A stretch of DNA of 19,200 bases, from positions 1 through 19,200 of the forward strand of contig DKEN01000153.1 of the NCBI GenBank assembly GCA_002452515.1. Reading direction: 5' to 3'. The notes beneath the pieces were generated by a model. That model made no database searches, was not told the origin of the DNA, and saw nothing but the letters and a program-made list of their open reading frames with translations. A program made the position numbers and the translations under genes. Positions 7,284-14,604 of this stretch are shown piece after piece (position 1 is the first letter of the stretch; each line of letters begins with the position of its first letter). The DNA comes from Spartobacteria bacterium UBA6821 (GTDB lineage Bacteria > Verrucomicrobiota > Verrucomicrobiia > Chthoniobacterales > UBA6821).

Positions 7284-10004
7284 TTACTTTGTTCTGACTG
7301 CTGGAGAGTTGACGGTTGGCTGAGGCAGATCCTGAGGCAGTCCGAGCGGTGTGACGATTTCCGGTTCCTCGCTATCCCCACGACGGGGCTGTCCCTCAGC
7401 ATCCAGAATCCGCGGGGTCACAAAAATGACAAGATTCTTCTTCAGTTTCTGATCCACATCCGAACGGAAGAGGCGTCCGGCTAACGGGATGTCTCCCAAG
7501 AAAGGAACCTTGTCCTGGACTTTCTGAATATCCTCCCTGATCAAGCCGCCAAGGGCAACTGTCTGACCATCCCAGACGGTTACAGAGGTATTCACTTCAC
7601 GAACCGTGAAAACTGGCTGATTAATGTTGTTAGTGGTTAGAATCTCTGCAATGGGGCTGACAATAATACCAAGTGTTCCTGTTGTACGTGTATAACCGAC
7701 AGAACTAATGGGAGAGCCATAGTTAATGAATCCATCGAAGTCCGTCACCTTAGGGTCAAGTTCCAGATCAATGGTATATCCATCGGCTCCAATTCGAGGT
7801 GTGGCTTCCAGGACGACACCCAGATCCTCCTTTGTGAAGTCCCGAGGGAAGGAGGGAGTAATTGTTGGAGGTGTACTATTATTGCCCGATGTTGAAGTAA
7901 TTCCCGTGGCGGTGATCGTGGTGATTGAGTTATTATTATTATTATTGTTCGCCGTGGTCTGGGGGATTGTCGGCGGGTCGTACTGCCTTGGGTAGATGAA
8001 TTCGTCGACGATTTTTACGGTCGCCTTGACACCACTCTTCGTGGTGACCTTTGGAGCGGACATCAAGTCGATGCCTTTCTTTTGATTCAGCGCCCGGATA
8101 ACGAGTTGGAACTGTGGATCATTGAAAATCCCTCCAATGCTAAAGATTCCGGGAGCAGGAGAGGCGGTTGTACCGGTTTGACCAGCGATCAGTGAATCGA
8201 CGGAATTTCCTGATAACGCCTGATCGCCTGATCGAAGTGCACCGACCGAGTTCATTGTAGCGCCTCCGCCCATGGGATTTCCAAAAGGATAATTGGCACC
8301 TGTGGTGGATGCATCGCCACCGCCAGACCCATAAACACCACCTCCTATGCTGAAAGGGCCCAACAACCAGTCGAATCCAAGCTCTTGGAGATTGTTTTGA
8401 TTAATCTCGAGGAATTTTGTGGAGATATCCACCTGAGAGGGGGCTGCTCCGGTGGCTGCATCCACCAAGGCATCAATTTGGTCGATGTTGTCGCGAGTGT
8501 TGCGAACCACAAGTTTGCTTCCCGTTGGCAGGTAGTTGGCACTGGCACCAGTTGGGAAATCAACACCCTGAGACGCAAGGAACTCCTGAGCATTATAACG
8601 CTCGGGAACGCGAGGGAGGTTGGCCTCGCTTACCGCCCCCCCCGCTTGAGGCAAGGTTGATCCAGTGTCTACTGGTTTTGGAGGGATAAAGGAGGGTGGA
8701 ACTTGGTATTCTCGGGTAACCAGGATATCGGTCGGTTCTGAGAGTGGGACAACGGATACCGCGTAAGGGTCAATCTTGAGTTTTAGATTTGCCAACTTAC
8801 TCAGATAATCCAAGGCGACATAAAGTGGTACTTGGGTAAGTGCTAGGGTGACATGAGGTTCGGAGGTGTCTCCTGGGGCCGCGGTAGTTGCTGCAGGAAT
8901 TGGAATTGCACCGCCAACACTTGGTTGCGGTGCGCCGGCGGCTGCTGGTGCAGCCGAGGCGCTTTGATCTCCAAGCTTCAAGAAAATATTAACTCCCTTT
9001 TTTAAGGGATCCTGCTCAACGCTTTTTTGTTTAAGATACTCAACCGCCTCGCTGATGGGTGAATCAGTCAGGTCGATCTTGGGAATGATGATGGAGTTGA
9101 GCTTGGCTATGATCTGATCCGTACCCTTCAGATCCTCTTGGCGACCAACTGATTCCGTGGAACGACCCTGCTTGTTTCTATGAGGTGGACGTTCCCAAGA
9201 CTTTTCCACCTGCCAGAGCATTCGGCTGCGGTTTTCATTGTAGGCCTCGTCAGCATATTTGTCGGTAGCAAGGTGGATTGCTTCCATTCCTTTTCGGGCG
9301 GCTGTATTATAGGGGTCGATGAGAAGTACGGCCTCATATTGTTTCATCGCCATTTCATGGCGACCGGCTTGGGCATAACCATCGGCATCTCGAAGCAGCT
9401 TCACAACCTCGTCCCGCTTTGCGGCGAATTTGGGAGTGACTGTTTTGTTGAAAACATCCGGCTGTTCTAAATCAGAGAGAAGCTGAACCGCCTCCTTGTT
9501 GTTGGGATTCACTGAGGGATCTAAAACCGACTTTGCTGTGGTCTCAGCCTCCTGATAATGACCATTTTGAATGAGTTCCCTCGCATAATCAAGACTGATA
9601 CGGGTGTAATCGTTGACAAGCGTCTGGCGGATTTTTCCCGTCCCATCTCCGGATGGAGTCAAGGCAATCGCATCGACTGCATCCTGATAAGCTGCATCCA
9701 GATGATGCTGGGAGCGCTGATCCATTGCAGACTTCATCAACGCTTGCGCCTGAATCAGACTTGCCTGAGTCCTCACCAGAGCCCGTTCATCAGCCGCAGC
9801 AAGCGAAGGGGAGTCCTGTGCATGCAGTAAGCATGCTTGCGGAAGGAGAAGGGAAAGTAGCAGTAAGCCGCCTGCATGATAAAACCGTGAACGGAGCAAA
9901 TCGCTGGAGATCCGGATGGTATGATCGGTGACTGGTGATGGTGAAAGCGAATCGTGCACGAGTTTGGGGGTGGCTCTGGAAAGCGGTGTAAGGATCTTGT
10001 TCAT
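7284..10004 (-). CDS. Second Amuc_1098-like secretin (PilQ-type outer-membrane channel)
   Basis: This secretin is expected to form an outer-membrane ring for a type IV pilus-like system. It has 906 residues. Order: a polar leader (1-40) and hydrophobic signal core ending near LLHAQ (about 44-62); a helical region with a TPR-like repeat (about 205-240); an N0/STN-like domain around VTLALTQVPLYVALDYL (384-400); an N1-like segment near SKLVVRNTRDNIDQIDALVD; and the secretin core from PSQVDISTKFLEINQ to FLGDIPLAGRLFRSD and KKNLVIFVTPRILD near the C terminus. The long leader before the signal core is odd; a TTG at 9897-9899 would give a normal signal peptide, but the ATG overlaps the upstream secretin stop as ATGA (10001-10004). 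A seven-Asn tract lies at 686-692. It is a diverged paralogue of the gene just upstream. Confidence 0.88.
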   Translation of the reverse strand: MNKILTPLSRATPKLVHDSLSPSPVTDHTIRISSDLLRSRFYHAGGLLLLSLLLPQACLLHAQDSPSLAAADERALVRTQASLIQAQALMKSAMDQRSQHHLDAAYQDAVDAIALTPSGDGTGKIRQTLVNDYTRISLDYARELIQNGHYQEAETTAKSVLDPSVNPNNKEAVQLLSDLEQPDVFNKTVTPKFAAKRDEVVKLLRDADGYAQAGRHEMAMKQYEAVLLIDPYNTAARKGMEAIHLATDKYADEAYNENRSRMLWQVEKSWERPPHRNKQGRSTESVGRQEDLKGTDQIIAKLNSIIIPKIDLTDSPISEAVEYLKQKSVEQDPLKKGVNIFLKLGDQSASAAPAAAGAPQPSVGGAIPIPAATTAAPGDTSEPHVTLALTQVPLYVALDYLSKLANLKLKIDPYAVSVVPLSEPTDILVTREYQVPPSFIPPKPVDTGSTLPQAGGAVSEANLPRVPERYNAQEFLASQGVDFPTGASANYLPTGSKLVVRNTRDNIDQIDALVDAATGAAPSQVDISTKFLEINQNNLQELGFDWLLGPFSIGGGVYGSGGGDASTTGANYPFGNPMGGGATMNSVGALRSGDQALSGNSVDSLIAGQTGTTASPAPGIFSIGGIFNDPQFQLVIRALNQKKGIDLMSAPKVTTKSGVKATVKIVDEFIYPRQYDPPTIPQTTANNNNNNNSITTITATGITSTSGNNSTPPTITPSFPRDFTKEDLGVVLEATPRIGADGYTIDLELDPKVTDFDGFINYGSPISSVGYTRTTGTLGIIVSPIAEILTTNNINQPVFTVREVNTSVTVWDGQTVALGGLIREDIQKVQDKVPFLGDIPLAGRLFRSDVDQKLKKNLVIFVTPRILDAEGQPRRGDSEEPEIVTPLGLPQDLPQPTVNSPAVRTK
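7929..7949 (-). repeat. Trinucleotide repeat coding a seven-asparagine tract
   Basis: Within the second secretin gene the coding strand reads AAC, five AAT codons, then AAC (residues Asn686-Asn692). Each repeat unit is one codon, so slippage would lengthen or shorten the tract without breaking the frame. It lies in a low-complexity Ser/Thr/Asn insertion (about 681-718) that is shorter and different in the first secretin. Confidence 0.9.
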
Positions 10005-12505
10005 CGGACGGATGCGGTGGAAGGATCTCCCGGAACAGCTTCAGAGGTGAGTGCCTTCGCATTGGGCGTCGGTACTTCCTGGTTATCCTCATCCTCTTTA
10101 AGCAGGGGCTGACCGGCGGGATCAAGCAGTCCGGCAGTGACAAAAATCAGAAGGTTTCTCTTAATACGTTGGTTGGCAGAACTGCGGAAGAGTCCTCCGA
10201 CAACAGGCAGGTCGCCCATGATAGGCGTCTTGTCCTGCACTTTTTGAACATCCTCACGCATCAGTCCTCCGAGAACTACAGTCTGTCCGTCATAAAGAGT
10301 GACCTGGGTATCCACTTGACGGACACTAAAAACCGGCTGGTTAATGGTGTTGGGTGTCAGCTGAACCTGTTTTGTTCCCAAGACTAAACCTCCGACAGTC
10401 GTTACGTTGGCAAAGGTGTTGATGGGCGTTCCGTAATTGACAAATCCTTCGAATTCCGTGATCTGGGGTGAGATATTGAGATCAATCGTGTAACCGTCTG
10501 GTCCCACCGTTGGAGTCACTTCCAGTTGAACACCCACATTGCGGGTTTCAAAAGAAGTTGGAGTCGCTGGCGTGGCTGGATTGATTCCGGTCGTTGACTG
10601 TGTCTGAGGAACTGTCGGAGGTGAGAAATCTTTTGGGTAAGGAAATTTCTGAGTGATCGTGATGGTGGCATTGTGCCCGCTTGTCACCGTCACCTTCGGG
10701 GCAGATACTAAGTCGACGCCCTTTTGCTGATTGATGGCTCGGATAACAACCTGAAACTGAGGATTTGTAAAAATCCCCGCCAAGGCAAGGACACCTGCCG
10801 CAGGACCGACTGGAGAACCATATAGAAGCCCATCAAGAGCATTGGCGGAGATCGCTGCAGATCCGGTTCGGTTGCCAGCACTCAGATTTCCGGTGCCAGC
10901 CCCCGTGATGGAGCCAACAGGAGATCCATCAGCATTGTTGAAGGGATAGGTTCCGGCATTTCCTGTCTGGTTTCCAATAGTTCCTCCCCCCCCAGAGATA
11001 CCAGTTCCACCGGCAAGGTTGAAAGCCCCCAAGAGCCAGTCAAAACCAAGTTCCTGAAGGTTGTTCTGAGTAACTTCGAGGAAGCGCGACTCGATTTCCA
11101 CCTGACTTGGGGGAGTTGCAAGCGAAACTTCCACCAGGGAGTCAACGAGATCAAGGTTGGCCTGGGTATTTTTGACAAGCAGCTTGCTGCTGGAGGCCAG
11201 ATAGGTGGCCGTAGCGCCGGGAGGAAAGGTCACCCCTTGGGATTCAAGGTAGTCTTTGGCGTTTGATTTTCCTACAGTACCAGCAGTTCCGGGAAGTCCG
11301 CCGGGTGCAGGTGCTGCGCTTGAAGCGGAACTGGGGGTCGTAGAGATAAAGCCGGGAGGAACATTGTATTCCTTTGAAATCAGGGTTTCGATTGGTTCTG
11401 AAAGTGGGACAATAGCCACCGCGTACGGTTCGATCTTGACCTTTAAATTGGCTGCTGAAGCGATGTATTTCAACGCCTCTCCAAGGGGAATGGCGTTCAG
11501 GGAAAGGTTGATCTTCGTTCCTCCATCGGAGGCTTCCTTCGTCGGGTCAAGTTTGAGGACGATGTTGACGCCCTTCTTGGAAGGATCGCTTTCCATAGTG
11601 TCGAGGACGCGGGATTTTTTCTGCAGTTTGTCAACGGCATCACGGACTGTTTCATCCTGCAAGGAAAGCTGTGGAATCACGATCTCATCCAATTTGCGAC
11701 TAATGCTCGTCGTGCCCTTCATGTCGATCGGATTTTGCTCAACGATCGTTGAAGCACCGGTGTCAAATTTAGGCACTGGCAGTTCCCATGCCCTGGCCAC
11801 ATCACCTAGCATCTGCCCTCGGCGTTCGTTATAGGCCTCAGAGGCATAATCACTACGCTGTTTGTTGACCTGTTCCATGCCAAGTCTGGCAGCGGTGTTC
11901 TCGGGATCCAGATTAAGAACTTTCTGATAATCCTTGAAGGCCGCATCGAAACGCCCCGAAGAATAGAGACCCTGAGCCTCGTTGAGCAACTGCTTGACTT
12001 CTTCAACTTTGGCGATGAAGCCCGGGGTCATCGTTCTGTTGAACTGATTGGGATCGCGGAGTTGGGCCTGAAGGGTCAGAAGCGGTTTATAGGTGGAATT
12101 GTAAGGTTTGTCGGTAGCGGCTGCGGCAACCGTTTCAGCATCCTCGTAACGCCCCTCGGAGATACGCTGTTTAGCAAGCGCCAATGAGGCTTTCGAAAAC
12201 GTTTCCATGGCCAGAGAACGGAGTCCCTCGGAGCCTGCACCACCGGAAGGAAGGGCGTCAACGGCACTCTTAGAGAGAGCAAAAGCAGATTCAAAATCAT
12301 TGTTTGCCAGTGCGGCAGATGCCTTTGCCGTCTGATTCTGGGCCCATGCTGTACGTTCCTCCAAGATGCGAATTTCACGTTCGGATTGACCGACAACTCC
12401 GTTCTGTTGCGCGTGAAGAACGGTCGAATTTGACAGCAGCACCAGTAACGCTGCTAGCAATCCCCCTGCTAAAAATGACCCCTGTCCTCGTGGCATCATG
12501 ATCAT
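10001..12505 (-). CDS. First Amuc_1098-like secretin (PilQ-type outer-membrane channel)
   Basis: This is a secretin of 834 residues from the ATG at 12503-12505. A GTG at 12545-12547 would add 14 polar residues, but the ATG gives a normal signal peptide (MIMMPRGQGSFLAGG... ending LHA before QQN), so I prefer it. Order: signal peptide; helical region with TPR-like LYSSGRFDAAFKDYQKVLNL; an N0/STN-like domain near INLSLNAIPLGEALKYIA; an N1-like segment SKLLVKNTQANLDLVDSLVE; and the secretin core from PSQVEIESRFLEVTQ to PIMGDLPVVGGLFRSS and KRNLLIFVTAGLLD. The pattern follows the A. muciniphila Amuc_1098 pilus outer-membrane protein. It lies 86 nt after the Amuc_1099-like gene and overlaps the second secretin by 4 nt. 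It presumably forms the outer-membrane ring for the complex encoded upstream. Confidence 0.9.
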   Translation of the reverse strand: MIMMPRGQGSFLAGGLLAALLVLLSNSTVLHAQQNGVVGQSEREIRILEERTAWAQNQTAKASAALANNDFESAFALSKSAVDALPSGGAGSEGLRSLAMETFSKASLALAKQRISEGRYEDAETVAAAATDKPYNSTYKPLLTLQAQLRDPNQFNRTMTPGFIAKVEEVKQLLNEAQGLYSSGRFDAAFKDYQKVLNLDPENTAARLGMEQVNKQRSDYASEAYNERRGQMLGDVARAWELPVPKFDTGASTIVEQNPIDMKGTTSISRKLDEIVIPQLSLQDETVRDAVDKLQKKSRVLDTMESDPSKKGVNIVLKLDPTKEASDGGTKINLSLNAIPLGEALKYIASAANLKVKIEPYAVAIVPLSEPIETLISKEYNVPPGFISTTPSSASSAAPAPGGLPGTAGTVGKSNAKDYLESQGVTFPPGATATYLASSSKLLVKNTQANLDLVDSLVEVSLATPPSQVEIESRFLEVTQNNLQELGFDWLLGAFNLAGGTGISGGGGTIGNQTGNAGTYPFNNADGSPVGSITGAGTGNLSAGNRTGSAAISANALDGLLYGSPVGPAAGVLALAGIFTNPQFQVVIRAINQQKGVDLVSAPKVTVTSGHNATITITQKFPYPKDFSPPTVPQTQSTTGINPATPATPTSFETRNVGVQLEVTPTVGPDGYTIDLNISPQITEFEGFVNYGTPINTFANVTTVGGLVLGTKQVQLTPNTINQPVFSVRQVDTQVTLYDGQTVVLGGLMREDVQKVQDKTPIMGDLPVVGGLFRSSANQRIKRNLLIFVTAGLLDPAGQPLLKEDEDNQEVPTPNAKALTSEAVPGDPSTASVR

Positions 12506-12591
12506 GGCAGGACTTTCTTGGTTTAAATGAGCGAAATTCTTTGTCACTGGAGGAGTTTTAGAGGGGGAAAATTAAAAAAGAGAGGCTGAAA

Positions 12592-13638
12592 TTACGGGGT
12601 AGGCAATGGAGATACTGCCGTGGCTTCCTTAACAAGGAAAGTTTTTCCATTTTTTCCAAGAAGGATTCCCCCCGTTGAAAAATTGTTAAGCGTGTACGTT
12701 TCCGTCAATTTATTGTCAAGGCTGCTGAGAGTGAACTCCTTGCCTCGCTGTACGGAGACAATCTGTTCGGGAGCACCGGTGAGTTGGTAGTGGAAGTTGA
12801 CGCTCTCAATGATCTCTATAGGAAGTGCTTTATACTCCCGTGAGCCGAATTTTTTAGTGAGGGCAAGTTTTTCACCGGTAAGGGTATTTTCTAAAATCAA
12901 TTCACTGACATCGTATTCTGTATCGTTGATCGTTTTGGTCTTTGGTTGATAGTCGACAACCTTGAGGAAAGGCGCACCTGGGATAGTATCCCCCTTTGCG
13001 ACCGATCTTGGCGAAGTATCCGGGCGATTGCCTTTGGCGGGATTTGGAATGGGTTCCAGGGGGCGAAGTTCAAACTTCATCACTCCCTCATCATCTTCTC
13101 CATCAATGAAATCCATGGAGTAGGTGCCTTTGGAGATGTCACCAGTGGAATAAGTCAACTTGGTGGCAAGTGGGGGAAACACATTTGGATTATTGGGATC
13201 GGTACCTGCTTTGAACTCCTCCAACACTGTGAAACCTTTGTGCTTTGGATCCCGATCCAGAATGTTGACATCTGTGTAATCAAGTTGGTGATCGATGAGC
13301 CACTTGTTCGGTACGGGTGGAAAAAGAGGTTCATGTCCTTCCATGGGATCAATCAGGGTGCCGTTCTTGAGCAAATAGGGGCGCGATACCAACATCGAAG
13401 CCCCGTCATCCCGTTGGGCCCACACGATGGGTTTTTTTATTCCCGCCAATGCGTTCGCTGCATCAGTTGAGGGTTGAGGAGCTGGGAGCTTGGTTGCTTT
13501 GGTTGCTGCAGCGAGCGCTGTCAGGGAGTCCTGAAGGCCAAGTTGCTGTGGGATGAGCATCCCGGCGCTGGCAAGCGCAGTGAGCACGGCAAGACCCAGA
13601 ACGATCCAGTGATAATAACTCTTTAAAAATTGATTCAT
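12592..13638 (-). CDS. Amuc_1099-like pilus-system inner-membrane protein (PilP position)
   Basis: This protein has 348 residues from the ATG at 13636-13638. A longer reading from a TTG at 13687-13689 would run 44 nt into the upstream gene and put polar residues before the membrane helix, so I reject it. Visible: one N-terminal membrane segment (about 11-30); an Ala/Pro-rich linker (about 40-66); a segment with DVNILDRDPKHKGFTVLEEF then AGTDPNNPN (124-152) that resembles degenerate calcium-binding thrombospondin-type-3 or EF-hand-like repeats; and a beta-rich C-terminal half. The layout and place in the locus match Amuc_1099. It occupies the pilP slot between the PilO-like protein and the secretin. 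A role linking the inner-membrane complex to the secretin is inferred from that position. The start follows the previous stop by 7 nt. Confidence 0.78.
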   Translation of the reverse strand: MNQFLKSYYHWIVLGLAVLTALASAGMLIPQQLGLQDSLTALAAATKATKLPAPQPSTDAANALAGIKKPIVWAQRDDGASMLVSRPYLLKNGTLIDPMEGHEPLFPPVPNKWLIDHQLDYTDVNILDRDPKHKGFTVLEEFKAGTDPNNPNVFPPLATKLTYSTGDISKGTYSMDFIDGEDDEGVMKFELRPLEPIPNPAKGNRPDTSPRSVAKGDTIPGAPFLKVVDYQPKTKTINDTEYDVSELILENTLTGEKLALTKKFGSREYKALPIEIIESVNFHYQLTGAPEQIVSVQRGKEFTLSSLDNKLTETYTLNNFSTGGILLGKNGKTFLVKEATAVSPLPTP

Positions 13639-13645
13639 AAGCCGA

Positions 13646-14599
13646 TTAATGCGTGGGCTTTGATGGATTTGGAGTTGAGGGGAAATCAATCATTCTGATT
13701 TTCAGATACACATTGATCGTCTCCCGACCCACAATGATTGGGAGGCGTTGAGCAGGTTGTGAACCGTCTGCAGAGGGTTGGTCTGGTGCCGCAGGAGCAG
13801 TATCTCTCATGGGTGGTTCCCCTGAGCTGTTCTGTATTTTGATGTCTTCGATGACGAGGAAATAGGGGGCTGCTGAAAGTGCATTGATCAGATCGCGGAA
13901 CTCACCCTGATCGCAACGCAGCGTGATGCGCATACTCCCAAGAGTTTCGTAAGGCAACCCTGCTTCCGGAGTTGTTGCTGACGGGGCGTTAGGCCCCCTT
14001 CGCTGAGATCCGGGTGCAGCGCCTTGTTTTCCTTTATCCGTCGGAATAAGGGAAAAATCGGCAACGATGGCTCCTTTTAAGCCGCTGATGCTTTTCCCAA
14101 GCCACTCAAGAACAGTAAGTTGTCTGGAGAGTAATGGCAACTGCTCGGGTTGTGGTAGATGGTTTTCATAGTCATCCAGTCCAAGATAAAAGGTTGGGGG
14201 CAGCGTGGCTCCAGAGGTTGTTGCAAGCGTCCGGATAGCCGTTACTTCAGACCTTAGCGTATCCTGAAAATATTGAGGCTGATCCTGAGGTTTGATTTTA
14301 TCAAATTCCCCGAAAGTGGCGACATGGAAGGCTTCAAGCGCCTTGCGTAGTTTGTCGAGATTAGCCTGATTATCACTCAGGGTCTCTGAGATTTTTTTCA
14401 GATTTGAATCACTAGGAAAAACCTCCTTGTGAGACAGCTGATCCAGTGTTGAGGCCTTCGACGAGTAATCGGCTGTTGCGCTGCCGTAGTTATCCCATGC
14501 GCTCCAGGTCAGGTATCCCAAAACAGCAGTTCCAAGAACAAATGTCAGGGCAAGAGACGAGGCCGCCTTATTTTCCAAAAAAATTGCTTTAATATTCAT
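13646..14599 (-). CDS. Amuc_1100-like pilus-associated protein (PilO-like)
   Basis: This protein has 317 residues, about the same length as A. muciniphila Amuc_1100 as I recall it. Order: a short cytoplasmic start; one membrane helix (about 13-31); a predicted helical or coiled-coil region (about 65-95); a first compact alpha/beta part (about 105-185); a Pro/Ala/Gly linker (190-215); and a second alpha/beta part (218-306) with YFLVIEDIKIQNSSGEPP and GRETINVYLKIRMIDF. The last blocks align by eye with Amuc_1100 (its IRIRN...PP and QVFVQVSLNLVHF segments), with a variable Pro/Ala linker between. The shape, a helix then paired ferredoxin-like domains, resembles PilO/GspM-type assembly proteins. 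The gene sits 5 nt after the PilM-PilN-type gene, with AACAGG directly before the ATG. Confidence 0.83.
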   Translation of the reverse strand: MNIKAIFLENKAASSLALTFVLGTAVLGYLTWSAWDNYGSATADYSSKASTLDQLSHKEVFPSDSNLKKISETLSDNQANLDKLRKALEAFHVATFGEFDKIKPQDQPQYFQDTLRSEVTAIRTLATTSGATLPPTFYLGLDDYENHLPQPEQLPLLSRQLTVLEWLGKSISGLKGAIVADFSLIPTDKGKQGAAPGSQRRGPNAPSATTPEAGLPYETLGSMRITLRCDQGEFRDLINALSAAPYFLVIEDIKIQNSSGEPPMRDTAPAAPDQPSADGSQPAQRLPIIVGRETINVYLKIRMIDFPSTPNPSKPTH

Positions 14600-14604
14600 C
14601 CTGT

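Noticed and set aside
11256..11834. 192-residue plus-strand open frame opposite the first secretin
   Set aside because: Antisense shadow of the N0/N1 region; Ser/Pro-rich with no motif.
12549..12555. GGAGGAG resembling a strong ribosome-binding site
   Set aside because: It is on the plus strand, whereas the adjacent secretin start is on the minus strand, where the sequence reads CTCCTCC.
12946..13470. 174-residue plus-strand open frame opposite the Amuc_1099-like gene
   Set aside because: Antisense to a gene supported by order, membrane helix and family pattern.
12592..13689. Longer 365-residue start for the Amuc_1099-like protein
   Set aside because: It uses TTG, overlaps the Amuc_1100-like gene by 44 nt and adds polar residues before the membrane helix; the ATG at 13638 fits better.
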